DNA of 64,000 bases from REEB48 sp964355085 (GCA_964355085.1 CAYHBW010000002.1:1-64000); one strand, 5' to 3'; shown: positions 32,558 to 40,177, counted from the stretch's first letter. Program-made: numbers and translations. Notes: generated by a model not told the origin, from the sequence alone.

Positions 32558-32587
32558 TGTCATCCCGGCCTACGAGCCGGGATCCAG
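32558..32587. repeat. REP-like unit TGTCAT...ATCCAG
   Basis: 30 bases: TGTCAT, hairpin CCCGGC/GCCGGG, ATCCAG. Same family as 30194-30221 and 59925-60008. Confidence 0.7.
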
Positions 32588-32603
32588 GCAGGAATTATTA
32601 TGT

Positions 32604-32609
32604 TAGAAT
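32604..32609 (+). promoter_or_regulatory. -10 box TAGAAT of msrB
   Basis: TAGAAT ends 6 bases before the ATG at 32616; leaderless-type spacing. Confidence 0.5.
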
Positions 32610-32615
32610 AATTTT

Positions 32616-32990
32616 ATGAACGAAGATGAAATGAAATCCAAATTAGCCCCTGAACAGTATAAAGTGATGCGCGAAAAAGGCACAGAGGCGCCTTTTACCG
32701 GTAAGTATGTAAATGAACATAGTGCCGGAGTTTATAAGTGCGCCGCCTGTGGAAATGAGCTTTTCTCGTCTGATACGAAATTTGATTCCGGAACCGGATG
32801 GCCAAGCTTCACAGACCCGGTGAATCTGAAAAATATCGAACTAAAAGAGGATAATGATATGGGAATGCGTCGGACGGAAGTCGTTTGCAAGAATTGCGGA
32901 TCGCATCTCGGACATGTTTTCGACGACGGCCCAGTCGGCAAAAAGCGATATTGCATCAATTCAGTCTGTCTTGAATTGCAAAAATCTTGA
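32616..32990 (+). CDS. msrB: Peptide methionine (R)-S-oxide reductase MsrB
   Basis: 124 residues. It repairs oxidised methionine in proteins. Two zinc CxxC pairs (CAAC and CKNC), GTGWPSF, SHLGHVFDDGP and the catalytic Cys in RYCINSVCLEL are present. The second Cys of SVC could serve as an additional thiol. No MsrA nearby. It is followed by a thioredoxin-like gene that could recycle it. Confidence 0.95.
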   Translation: MNEDEMKSKLAPEQYKVMREKGTEAPFTGKYVNEHSAGVYKCAACGNELFSSDTKFDSGTGWPSFTDPVNLKNIELKEDNDMGMRRTEVVCKNCGSHLGHVFDDGPVGKKRYCINSVCLELQKS

Positions 32991-33032
32991 ATGATTGATT
33001 TTATAATTTAAAATTTTAATTTTTTTAATCTT

Positions 33033-33290
33033 ATGTTATTGGAATTCTACGGAAAAGAATGCGAGCATTGCGTGAATATGGATCCGCTTGTCCGCAAATT
33101 GGAAAAAGAGGAAGGGATCAAGTTTGATCGTTTCGAGGTCTGGCATCATCCGGACAATGCGAAGAAAATGGAGACCTATGATAAGGGTCGCTGCGGGGGA
33201 GTGCCGTTTTATATAAATACTGATACCGACAAATTCATCTGCGGAGAAGATTCTTACGGGGCGCTGAAAGATCTTGCTCAAGGCAAGTAG
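33033..33290 (+). CDS. Small thioredoxin-like protein
   Basis: 85 residues. It starts LLEFYGKECEHCVNMDP, a thioredoxin-type active site with CEHC in place of CGPC, followed by a helix and a GVPFYINTDT strand with the cis-Pro position. It is a minimal thioredoxin or glutaredoxin-like fold. No signal peptide, so cytoplasmic. By position it may be the electron donor for MsrB (inference). Confidence 0.75.
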   Translation: MLLEFYGKECEHCVNMDPLVRKLEKEEGIKFDRFEVWHHPDNAKKMETYDKGRCGGVPFYINTDTDKFICGEDSYGALKDLAQGK

Positions 33291-33321
33291 TCTGTCAATT
33301 TTTACAGTGAAACTTAAATTT

Positions 33322-33342
33322 CCATAATAAATATGGTATACT
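33322..33342 (+). promoter_or_regulatory. Promoter and candidate operator of the LexA-like gene
   Basis: TATACT (33337-33342) ends 6 bases before the ATG. Directly upstream is the inverted repeat CCATA-ATAAA-TATGG (33322-33336), in the right place for an autorepressor. The same sequence was not found before dinB. Confidence 0.4.
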
Positions 33343-33348
33343 TATGTT

Positions 33349-34002
33349 ATGCATAAAACTCAAGAACAATTATTAAAAGTGGCGCAGGAAAAGAATCTCG
33401 GGCAATTTACGCTTCGGGAGATAGGATCTTTTATCGGAGAGCTGTCTCCGCAGAAGGTCAAGCATCATCTGCTTCAGCTCCAGTCAAAGGGTTTGATTAA
33501 AATCGACAAAGCCAAAGGAATGATTGAAAAGACAAAGCATGAGTGGGAAATGATGTCCGGAAATGCAAAGCTGATCTCCATACCGATTCTCGGCGCAGGC
33601 AATGCCGGTCCGGCGACGATTTTTGCCGAGACCAATATTGAGGGATTTCTCAAGATTTCCAGTTCTTTGCTTGAGCCGTCAAAGGTCAAGGAGCACCGGC
33701 TATTCGCTTTAAAAGTTGTCGGCCCATCCATGAATCGGGCGAAAATCAAGGATAAATACATCGAGGATGGGGATTATGTGATTGTGGACGCGGATGATAA
33801 GAGCGTGAAAAACGGCGACGTAGTGCTTTCCATCATCGACGGCATGGCCAATATTAAGAAGTTTTTCATGGACCGTCAGAATCAGCAGGTGGTGCTTATG
33901 TCCGAATCAACCAAGGATTTCCCGCCTATCTATATCCACGCAGCTGACAATTTCATGATCAACGGCAAAGTCGTCCAGGTGATCAAAAAACCGAAGTTTT
34001 AA
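33349..34002 (+). CDS. LexA-like self-cleaving repressor (S24 family)
   Basis: 217 residues. The N-terminal winged-helix part (about 18-55) reads FTLREIGSFIGELSPQKVKH; the C-terminal part is a S24 peptidase: cleavage site Ala86-Gly87, nucleophile Ser127 in VVGPSMN and Lys170 in MANIKK. The layout matches LexA, though the DNA-binding part is not clearly the classic LexA helix. It probably controls a damage regulon; dinB lies 2 kb upstream. An inverted repeat overlies its promoter, suggesting self-control. Confidence 0.82.
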   Translation: MHKTQEQLLKVAQEKNLGQFTLREIGSFIGELSPQKVKHHLLQLQSKGLIKIDKAKGMIEKTKHEWEMMSGNAKLISIPILGAGNAGPATIFAETNIEGFLKISSSLLEPSKVKEHRLFALKVVGPSMNRAKIKDKYIEDGDYVIVDADDKSVKNGDVVLSIIDGMANIKKFFMDRQNQQVVLMSESTKDFPPIYIHAADNFMINGKVVQVIKKPKF

Positions 34003-34006
34003 TTAT

Positions 34007-34540
34007 ATGGATTTAACAAAAATAATCGGCGACTATCCGCTTTTCGTTTCCACGCTCTTAACCTGCCTTGATAAGGCCGGAATAAAATATGACGGATTTC
34101 AGATCGATCACCTGTGTTATCGGACTGAAACGCAGGAAGGGTATGAAATGATGAAAGACAATTTGAGAGCTGTCAGTTCCGGTTTTCTGGAAAATATTCA
34201 TAATGGCCGGCAGATTTCAAAGTTTCTCCTGAAAGATCCGTTATCCGTCAGGGGATATAAGATACCATTGATAGAATTACCGGCTCCTAAAGCGGGGCGG
34301 TTTTATGAATCAGGATTGGATCATTTCGAAATGGCTGTCGGGGAGGGATTTGCCGATTTTGCGGAGAAATACAGGAATCTGTGGACCGGAGCTGATGACG
34401 GCGGAGTGCGCAATCAGACTGTTTCCATCACTTTTGATAATTGGAAGACCGCCAAATTTCATAAGCTTCCGCTTGTGGAAATCTTGAAAATCGAAGGACA
34501 TGAGTTTAAAGCCCCGACCAAAGTCGGGGAGCCGACTTAG
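34007..34540 (+). CDS. YecM-like VOC-fold protein
   Basis: 177 residues. IDHLCYRTETQEGYEMMK, IPLIELPAPKAGRFYESGLDHFEMAV and a closing FHKLPLVEILKIEGHEF match the YecM family, a metal-binding vicinal-oxygen-chelate fold whose reaction is not established. His residues of the two half-sites (DH in IDHL and DHFE) are present. It starts 4 bases after the LexA-like gene, so co-transcription is likely. Two GC hairpins overlap its 3' end. Confidence 0.8.
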   Translation: MDLTKIIGDYPLFVSTLLTCLDKAGIKYDGFQIDHLCYRTETQEGYEMMKDNLRAVSSGFLENIHNGRQISKFLLKDPLSVRGYKIPLIELPAPKAGRFYESGLDHFEMAVGEGFADFAEKYRNLWTGADDGGVRNQTVSITFDNWKTAKFHKLPLVEILKIEGHEFKAPTKVGEPT

Positions 34541-34547
34541 GTCGGCT
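34512..34547 (+). terminator. Two adjacent hairpins at the end of the YecM-like gene
   Basis: CCCCGAC-CAAA-GTCGGGG (34512-34529) and AGCCGAC-TTAG-GTCGGCT (34530-34547). No T tract follows. Likely end-stabilising or weak terminators. Confidence 0.5.
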
Positions 34548-34555
34548 TAAAATGT

Positions 34556-34561
34556 TAAAAT
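34556..34561 (+). promoter_or_regulatory. -10 box TAAAAT of the 34568 gene
   Basis: TAAAAT ends 6 bases before the ATG at 34568; leaderless-type spacing. Confidence 0.5.
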
Positions 34562-34567
34562 ACTGAA

Positions 34568-34948
34568 ATGACGGCAAAAGATATTTTCAGATGGATCGGT
34601 GTGATTTCCCTGCTTTTTTTGTTGATTGGAACATTTATTTCAGCTTTGATAATAATATCGACGTTGTTTTCCGGAAATCTCGGAAAAGTTGTCGTGGGTA
34701 TAATCTTTTTTGCGTACGTTCTGTTTTTCTCTTACTCAGCTTCGTTACTGGCTTTTTGGGCCTCATATTGGGATATTCCGAGATGGGTTAATTCTATGCT
34801 GATTATATCGGTTTCGTGCGGATTTCTGGCATCTTTAGTCTTGATACCTTTGGCGATAAATGCCGATTCAGCCAAGATATTTTTATCAATTCCACCCATT
34901 TTATTTGCTGTTTCAATCTATCGCTTTTTTAAAAAAAGAAGAGTCTAA
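34568..34948 (+). CDS. Four-helix membrane protein of unknown function
   Basis: 126 residues with four predicted membrane helices and a basic tail (FFKKRRV) that should face the cytoplasm. Family not recognised. The stop codon lies inside the left terminal inverted repeat of the element at 34940-35230, so the last two or three residues may come from the insertion. Confidence 0.65.
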   Translation: MTAKDIFRWIGVISLLFLLIGTFISALIIISTLFSGNLGKVVVGIIFFAYVLFFSYSASLLAFWASYWDIPRWVNSMLIISVSCGFLASLVLIPLAINADSAKIFLSIPPILFAVSIYRFFKKRRV

Positions 34949-35230
34949 TTCAATAATATTCCGCAAACGCGTTGTCAGCTAAAATGATTTAGATCAAGAA
35001 GCGACGACGAAACTGTGGTGATAACTACTGTGAGGAGGAGCGACGCTGAGATAAATTATTTTAGCGAAAACCCTCCGGGATATAGCCAATTTTATCCATA
35101 ACTGCGTTAGTCGTCCTCCAGAGGCGGACAAGTCGGAAAGGTAGTTAAAACTACGATTTCCTTCCTCCTGTCTGATTCTGTATGAAATTGGCAAGTATCG
35201 CGTTATGGGATTATTATTGAATTAGACTCT
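34940..35230. mobile_element. MITE-like element with 19-bp perfect terminal inverted repeats
   Basis: The ends 34940-34958 and 35212-35230 are exact reverse complements (19 bases), and pairing continues imperfectly inward with AACGCG/CGCGTT. Inside, GCTAAAATGATTTA (34978-34991) pairs with TAAATTATTTTAGC (35051-35064) with one mismatch, and GGAGGA-G-CGAC (35034-35044) can face GTCGTCCTCC (35110-35119). No convincing gene inside. The left end supplies the stop codon of the upstream gene; the right end stops 2 bases before the ATG of the next. No clear target duplication. Confidence 0.65.
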
Positions 35231-35232
35231 AT

Positions 35233-35991
35233 ATGTCCAAATTTTACAATCCGAAAAAAAGCAGAGGAGTGTATAATCCCTTATCTGATGAGCCATTCAG
35301 ATTGAGCCGGTCAAAAATAGATCTTTTTTTGAACTGTCCACGCTGTTTTTATCTGGATCGCCGCCTTGGCGTCGGTCAGCCGCCCAGTTTTCCGTTCAAT
35401 CTGAACAACGCCGTGGACACCTTGCTCAAAAAGGAATTTGACGCCCATCGAGCGAAAGGAACCGCGCATCCGCTCATGAAGGCGTATGGAATCAACGCTG
35501 TTCCGTTCGAGCACGCGAATATGGATGAGTGGCGGGACGCGCTCCGCGGGGGAGTCCAGTATGTGCATGAGCCGACGAATATCAATGTGACCGGCGGCGT
35601 GGACGATATCTGGGTGACTCCGAAAAAAGAACTAATCGTTGTGGATTACAAGGCGACTTCCAAGAAAGAAGAGGTGAATCTCGATGCTCCGTGGCAGATC
35701 GGCTATAAGCGTCAGGTTGAAATTTATCAGTGGCTTTTGCGTCATAACGGATTCAATGTTTCCGATACCGCTTATTTCGTTTATTGCAACGGCGATTCCG
35801 ATAAGGAAGCTTTTGACGCAAAATTGGAATTCAATATAAAAATAATTCCGTATAAAGGAAGCGACCATTGGATAGATAATGTCCTGTTCAAGATAAAGGA
35901 AGTTCTCGCCGGCGATGTCATTCCGGCTTCCGGAATTGATTGCGATTATTGCAGTTATCGGAAGGCGGCGGCGGAGATAGAAGGGGTATGA
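35233..35991 (+). CDS. PD-(D/E)XK nuclease-fold protein, Cas4/RecB-like
   Basis: 252 residues. Nuclease motifs: GGVDDIW (first Asp), ELIVVDYKAT (D-x-K) and KRQVEIYQWLL (Q-x3-Y, motif of RecB/Cas4 type). Cys residues near the N-terminus (LNCPRCFYLDRRLG) and the C-terminus (GIDCDYCSYRK) could bind an iron-sulfur cluster as in Cas4 and AddB. There is no CRISPR array, cas gene or helicase nearby, so a repair or uncharacterised role is likely. Its start follows the MITE-like element directly. Confidence 0.82.
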   Translation: MSKFYNPKKSRGVYNPLSDEPFRLSRSKIDLFLNCPRCFYLDRRLGVGQPPSFPFNLNNAVDTLLKKEFDAHRAKGTAHPLMKAYGINAVPFEHANMDEWRDALRGGVQYVHEPTNINVTGGVDDIWVTPKKELIVVDYKATSKKEEVNLDAPWQIGYKRQVEIYQWLLRHNGFNVSDTAYFVYCNGDSDKEAFDAKLEFNIKIIPYKGSDHWIDNVLFKIKEVLAGDVIPASGIDCDYCSYRKAAAEIEGV

Positions 35992-36049
35992 TTTTTTTCT
36001 ATATTTTGCTAATCTTATATTAGTTGATTAAAAAGCAGGGGCGGGTGGT

Positions 36050-36490
36050 ATGAAGTTTTTGGAATTCCGGCGCGACTCTGAACCGAATGAACTTTTTGAA
36101 AGATTAGTCATTGAATTTATTCCTGATATTATCTCGGCGCTTAAGAATAATCAGAAATTTGAAGTGAATCCTGACGAACCGTTATCGCCGGATGATGCAA
36201 TCGCATTATTTGTTAAGATTACTAAAACGCTGGGCATTGTCAATAATTTTTGCAAAATAAAATATAAATGCGAAGCTTCAACTATTAAGATGGAAATGCG
36301 CATACGCGACGGATCATTTGTTTGGTTCAGGTTTGTTCCGCTTAATGAGAATAATGAGCCGATTACTAAAGAAAAGGACAATATTTCCTTGGTTCTTCCT
36401 AATGACGTTGAGCAGATATCTGCACTGAATAAAGAAGGATATAATATCATTGTTCTTTTTACTAACTTCTCTGCTCCTCCTCAAAATTAA
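36050..36490 (+). CDS. Unknown cytoplasmic protein
   Basis: 146 residues, not recognised. Mixed helix and strand prediction, no membrane segment, one exposed pair of Cys (NFCKIKYKCEAS). The segment before the gene contains the small palindrome CTAAT/ATTAG. A weak hairpin and T tract end the unit. Confidence 0.6.
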   Translation: MKFLEFRRDSEPNELFERLVIEFIPDIISALKNNQKFEVNPDEPLSPDDAIALFVKITKTLGIVNNFCKIKYKCEASTIKMEMRIRDGSFVWFRFVPLNENNEPITKEKDNISLVLPNDVEQISALNKEGYNIIVLFTNFSAPPQN

Positions 36491-36528
36491 ATTCGCCTAA
36501 TCGGCGATTTTTTGTTACATTTAAGTTC

Positions 36529-36870
36529 ATGATTCCATTCAGTGATTTCGAGAAAGTCGAACTTCGCATAGCGAAGATTCTTTCGGTCGAGCGCATAGAT
36601 GGTTCGGAAAAACTCCTGAAGCTGCAGCTTGATGCCGGCGATAAAAATGAGACAGGTGAGCCGATATCCAGACAGGTGATTGCCGGAATCGGCAAAGTTT
36701 ATGCGCCGGAAAATATTACGGGACGGGAGATAGTGATTGTCGCCAATCTTGAGTCGCGCAAGCTCATGGGCTTTGAAAGCCAGGGGATGCTTCTGGCGGC
36801 GAGCGATGAAAACGGGCCGGTTATTCTGATGCCGGAGCGGGAGGCGCCACCGGGATCGCCGATACATTAG
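36529..36870 (+). CDS. CsaA-type tRNA-binding (EMAP/Trbp111) protein
   Basis: 113 residues. FEKVELRIAKILSVERIDGSEKLLKLQLDAG and the end IVIVANLESRKLMGFESQGMLLAA are typical of the OB-fold tRNA-binding domain found in CsaA, Trbp111 and the C-terminus of methionyl-tRNA synthetase. Stand-alone copies bind tRNA structure; a chaperone role was proposed for CsaA. The family signature is complete. Confidence 0.9.
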   Translation: MIPFSDFEKVELRIAKILSVERIDGSEKLLKLQLDAGDKNETGEPISRQVIAGIGKVYAPENITGREIVIVANLESRKLMGFESQGMLLAASDENGPVILMPEREAPPGSPIH

Positions 36871-36893
36871 AAATTAAAATTTTAAAAAATTTT

Positions 36894-36915
36894 ATCCCGC
36901 CTATGGCGGGATTCT
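36894..36915 (+). terminator. Terminator of the CsaA-like gene
   Basis: Stem ATCCCGCC/GGCGGGAT with a three-base loop, then a short T-rich run. Confidence 0.75.
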
Positions 36916-36954
36916 ATTGTTTGTAATCAAACTAAAGATTTGAACAAACAATGA

Positions 36955-36978
36955 AAAAACGGCTTAAGAGCCGTTTTT
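36955..36978 (-). terminator. Terminator of the P-loop kinase gene
   Basis: On the minus strand AAAAACGGCT / AGCCGTTTTT with loop CTTA; overlaps the last codons of the gene at 36964. Confidence 0.85.
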
Positions 36979-37683
36979 GGTTTTCTGCTCGAACGCATTA
37001 AGGATATCGGATGCTATGCGGGTTATCATTTCCTTTTCGCTTAATTCGGTAGTGTCCATGAGTCTGATCTGCGGAAATTTTCCGGAAAGACAGAGGAACG
37101 CTTCGGAATAACGCCGGACCAGGGTTTCAATCGTCGACGGATTGGTCGTCTCTCCGAGCTTGGAGCTTAGGGCGATTTTCAATTCGCGTTCCATGGCGAC
37201 TTTCGGATCGGAAACCATGAAGTACGCGACATCAATGCAATTTGCCCATAACGGGGAAAGGAAGAAGGACTGGATGGTATTCTTTTCCGTGTCTGTAAGT
37301 TTCCCTTTTTCATTCCAGTACATCATCCAGCAGTAAGCATCAAATATGCACCTGTCGAAAATCACTATGTCGTATTTGTGTCCGACGCTTTCATCGAGTA
37401 ACAGTGAAAGCGCGTAAAGACCGGTACGGGTATTATAGACCGGCGTAGTTCTTTCGATGTGCCGTATGACTTCAGCCCCCTCCTGGGGTCGCAGCACGCG
37501 GAATCCTTGTCTGCGGAAGAACTTATCCAATTCGGTAATCGCGGTAGTTTTGCCGGCAGACGGAGATCCGGTGAATTCGATGAAAAAAGGTCTCGGAATT
37601 TCTTTCAGATTATAGCGGATGTCGCTTCTAAGATAGCGGAGAATTTTTTCCGCTTGCGCTTCGAATACCTTCTCCTGATTCAT
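36964..37683 (-). CDS. P-loop kinase-like protein, thymidylate/deoxynucleoside kinase type
   Basis: 239 residues. Walker A GSPSAGKTT near residue 38, a DRC/DR motif in IVIFDRCIFDAYCWM, and a lid-like region (ERELKIALSSKLGE) resemble thymidylate and deoxynucleoside kinases. The sequence is not close to Tmk, and the substrate is not clear; small-molecule or aminoglycoside-type kinases are alternatives. An AAGGAG ribosome binding site stands 6 bases before the ATG. It is divergent from a HAD phosphatase of 5'-nucleotidase type, which may act on the same pool. Confidence 0.65.
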   Translation of the reverse strand: MNQEKVFEAQAEKILRYLRSDIRYNLKEIPRPFFIEFTGSPSAGKTTAITELDKFFRRQGFRVLRPQEGAEVIRHIERTTPVYNTRTGLYALSLLLDESVGHKYDIVIFDRCIFDAYCWMMYWNEKGKLTDTEKNTIQSFFLSPLWANCIDVAYFMVSDPKVAMERELKIALSSKLGETTNPSTIETLVRRYSEAFLCLSGKFPQIRLMDTTELSEKEMITRIASDILNAFEQKTKNGS

Positions 37684-37732
37684 GTCTTCTCCTTGGGAAA
37701 GAGCTGATTTATTGCTATATTAAAGATACTCC

Positions 37733-38329
37733 ATGAGGAAAAAGACTTCAAATAAAATAGAGGATGATGAAAAATACCGGCCGATCATCGGTTTTGATAT
37801 GGATGGGGTCATCATCGATCATACCGATTCAAAAATTATGCTGGCCGGAAAATTCGGAATCACGCTTTCGCCGGAGCAGACGCCGTCCGATATGATGCAT
37901 GATATCATCCCCCATGAAATAAACCAGCAAATCCAGGATTTTCTTTATGGCGACAGGAAATATGCGCTTCGCCCGCAGGTCATGCGCGGAGCCAGGACGG
38001 TTCTTAAAGAAATTATGAAAATGGAATTGCCGATTTTCCTGATATCCCGCCGGAAAAATCCGGAAATTGCAATCGAGCTCCTGAAGAAGCACGGATTATG
38101 GCCGGCATTTTTCAATGAAGAAAACGCTTTTTTTGTGGATAAGCCGGAAGATAAGAACATTCGCGCAGTCCGGCTCGGCATAACCCATTATCTGGATGAT
38201 GAGCGGCGTATTCTTGAGAATCTTTCCGGCGTTCAAAACCGATATCTGTTCGACAGGCACAGGATATATCCGGAGGACGAATTTTATAAACTTGTTTTCT
38301 CCTGGCGGGAATTTCTGTCAAATCTATGA
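37733..38329 (+). CDS. HAD-superfamily phosphatase, 5'(3')-deoxyribonucleotidase-like
   Basis: 198 residues. HAD motif I FDMDGVI (Asp nucleophile and Asp acid), motif II Ser in LISRRK, motif III Lys near FVDKPEDK, motif IV LDDERR. The cap region and general length fit NT5C-type nucleotidases. It lies head to head with the P-loop kinase-like gene; the 49-base gap holds a TATATT box. Overlaps the next gene by 4 bases. Confidence 0.78.
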   Translation: MRKKTSNKIEDDEKYRPIIGFDMDGVIIDHTDSKIMLAGKFGITLSPEQTPSDMMHDIIPHEINQQIQDFLYGDRKYALRPQVMRGARTVLKEIMKMELPIFLISRRKNPEIAIELLKKHGLWPAFFNEENAFFVDKPEDKNIRAVRLGITHYLDDERRILENLSGVQNRYLFDRHRIYPEDEFYKLVFSWREFLSNL

Positions 38330-38745
38330 AAAAATACATATTATCAATAGTTATATTGATATCAGCGGCCGGTATCTGGCAGATGCGGAATTTTTATTAT
38401 AAATATCCGGAGCCGGCTGGCATCCCGGATCTGATATCGGTCGCATCTCCTTTGCCGGAATTTTTGGTTTCAAGTCCGCTGAAGGTTTCCGGGCAGGCGC
38501 GCGGATTCTGGTTTTTCGAAGCTTCATTCCCGGTCAGACTGCTGGACGGAAACGGCAAGGAAATCGCAGTCAAGCCGGCGCAGGCGCTGGATGCGTGGAT
38601 GACGGAAGACTTTGTGCCATTTGAGGTTGAATTGGAATTTCCGGCCCCGGATACGGATAACGGGATTTTGATATTGAAGAAAGATAATCCATCCGGTCTG
38701 CCGGAGCATGACCGGGAGTTGCTGATTCCGGTGAGATTCAGATAG
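38326..38745 (+). CDS. Membrane-anchored Gmad2 Ig-like domain protein
   Basis: 139 residues. An N-terminal anchor (about 4-20) is followed by a Gmad2 domain: SPLPEFLVSSPLKVSGQARG, FFEASFPVRLLDGNGKE, MTEDFVPFEVELEFP and KDNPSGLPEHD. This Ig-like domain is common in exported proteins of spore-formers and CPR; function unknown. Overlaps the HAD gene by 4 bases (ATGA). Confidence 0.88.
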   Translation: MKKYILSIVILISAAGIWQMRNFYYKYPEPAGIPDLISVASPLPEFLVSSPLKVSGQARGFWFFEASFPVRLLDGNGKEIAVKPAQALDAWMTEDFVPFEVELEFPAPDTDNGILILKKDNPSGLPEHDRELLIPVRFR

Positions 38746-38763
38746 GTGCTATCATGGCTTCAT

Positions 38764-39150
38764 ATGATTAATAGGAGATTTATACTGAACTCAATCCTGT
38801 TGGTAGCGCTGGTAGCCGGTGGAGCTTATGTATTGATGCGCGGCGGGGACATGCCTGTTTCAGATTCAGGAAATGATGATGCTGTCGAGCTTGCGGCCGG
38901 AATTCCGGTTCCAGTGAAGATAGCTGATTTTTCTTACAGCCCGAAGGAACTTAAAATCCCTGTTGGGACGAAGGTCATCTGGAAGAATGAAGACAGTACA
39001 AAGCATAATATTTTGGCGGATGACGGAGGATTCGGCAGTAAACTTTTAAGCAAAGGAGAAATTTTTGAATTTACTTTTGATAAAATCGGATCGTTCCCGT
39101 ATCATTGCGGACCCCATCCTTGGATGAAGGCGGCAGTCATCGTTGAGTAA
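38764..39150 (+). CDS. Exported cupredoxin (plastocyanin/amicyanin-like)
   Basis: 128 residues. Membrane anchor or signal (about 6-25) then a cupredoxin domain with copper ligands His in STKHNILAD and Cys-His-Met in YHCGPHPWM, the type 1 copper pattern. It probably shuttles electrons or buffers copper outside the membrane. An in-frame ATG at 38746 overlaps the preceding gene and is less likely; TATCAT ends 8 bases before 38764. It lies 1.5 kb ahead of a copper island starting at 40250. Confidence 0.88.
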   Translation: MINRRFILNSILLVALVAGGAYVLMRGGDMPVSDSGNDDAVELAAGIPVPVKIADFSYSPKELKIPVGTKVIWKNEDSTKHNILADDGGFGSKLLSKGEIFEFTFDKIGSFPYHCGPHPWMKAAVIVE

Positions 39151-39162
39151 ATTACATACAGG

Positions 39163-39402
39163 ATGCGCATTTCAATTCACGTCAAATTAAAGGCGAAAGA
39201 AGAGAAAGTCGATAAAATTATTCTTCAGAAATTGACAGGCGAAGAAATTCAATATCAGGTTTTTGTGAAGGAATTACCGGTTGACGGTAAGGCCAATGAA
39301 GCTGTCATTCGTGTTCTTGCGGATTATTTTAATGTTTCAAAATCCCAGGTGCGGATTGTCGTCGGAGGCACGTCCAGAGAAAAAATCGTGGAAATCAGGT
39401 AA
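39163..39402 (+). CDS. DUF167/YggU family protein
   Basis: 79 residues. VKLKAKEEKVDKI, ELPVDGKANEAVIRVLADYF and VRIVVGGTSREKIVEI match the UPF0235/YggU family, a small alpha/beta protein of unknown function found throughout life. Complete. Confidence 0.92.
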   Translation: MRISIHVKLKAKEEKVDKIILQKLTGEEIQYQVFVKELPVDGKANEAVIRVLADYFNVSKSQVRIVVGGTSREKIVEIR

Positions 39403-39412
39403 ATCCGCATAT

Positions 39413-39441
39413 TTGACATATATATTTGTATATTCTATAAT
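39413..39441 (+). promoter_or_regulatory. Consensus sigma-70 promoter TTGACA-N17-TATAAT
   Basis: TTGACA at 39413-39418 and TATAAT at 39436-39441, spacer exactly 17. It is the only perfect promoter noticed in the window and drives the gene at 39545. Confidence 0.9.
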
Positions 39442-39544
39442 ATATTAAATCATCGGGAGCTATGAAGTTCCGTTGAATCGTACCTTGACCCTTATCTCGC
39501 GGGCAGCGAGAAGTCGTCCGACAATACAGTCGGAGGAGAAATCA
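39442..39544 (+). promoter_or_regulatory. Leader with tiny upstream ORF and hairpins, before the 39545 gene
   Basis: Transcription should start near 39448. A GGGAG motif precedes a four-codon ORF (ATG at 39462, TGA at 39474-39476). Then come hairpins CTCGC/GCGAG (39496-39510) and TCCGAC/GTCGGA (39517-39534). The second ends inside the ribosome binding site GGAGGAG (39532-39538), so it could limit access. Confidence 0.55.
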
Positions 39545-40138
39545 ATGAAATACGGAGACCTGACGTTAGGACAGACGGAGGCGCTCGTGAACAAGCTTGG
39601 TGGATTGGATGTTGTGAAAGGTATCCTTTCCGGCAAGTTGACGTTGACGGTGGCCAGGATGGCCCGCATTTCCGACCTCCTGTCTCCCGTCACTACCGTC
39701 AAGATCCCCGCAACCGGAAAGTTCTTTGCGAGCGACCACTTCACCACGAACATCAAGGCGGTGAAGTTCGCCTGGTTCGGCGACAACTTCAAACAGCATT
39801 TCCTCCACAAAGAGGAAGCGCCGCAAGGAGAAGTCGAGCTCAAGGTGAGCCAGCTCAAAAAGGACTCCCTGGACAAGCCGATCCTCACCGAACTCGGGGA
39901 CAAGGCCGAAACCAACCTCACCTCCATCTGGGAGCTCCTGGAAAAGCAACCTAATGGAGAGCAAGGAATACTCCTAACCAACGGATATGCGAACATCTTC
40001 TATGTCCGCGATTCCAAAGGAGTGCTCTGGGCGGTCGGCGTCTACTGGGACGGCGACGGTTGGGGCGTGGATGCCGACTCGGTCGAGATTCCGTTCGAGT
40101 GGTTCGTCGGCTTCCTGATCTTCTCCCGCAATTCTTAG
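39545..40138 (+). CDS. Strongly driven protein of unknown function
   Basis: 197 residues. The N-terminus GQTEALVNKLGGLDVVKGIL looks like a short helical module; the middle and C-terminus (ILLTNGYANIFYVRD, GVYWDGDGWGVDADSVEIPF) are beta-rich. I have a general impression that CPR genomes carry many paralogs starting with this LGG-LxG module, but could not check. Start fixed by the GGAGGAG site 6 bases upstream. Codons favour C-ending forms (AAC, GAC, TTC, CTC), unlike neighbours, fitting high expression or transfer. It has a perfect promoter, structured leader and strong terminator. Confidence 0.8.
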   Translation: MKYGDLTLGQTEALVNKLGGLDVVKGILSGKLTLTVARMARISDLLSPVTTVKIPATGKFFASDHFTTNIKAVKFAWFGDNFKQHFLHKEEAPQGEVELKVSQLKKDSLDKPILTELGDKAETNLTSIWELLEKQPNGEQGILLTNGYANIFYVRDSKGVLWAVGVYWDGDGWGVDADSVEIPFEWFVGFLIFSRNS

Positions 40139-40177
40139 GATCCTTGGGCTCTTGGAGCCTTGGTTCCCTAAGTCAGA

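Noticed and set aside
34994..35194. 66-codon frame on the minus strand inside the MITE-like element
   Set aside because: No ribosome site, no known family, and the element is explained by its pairing structure.
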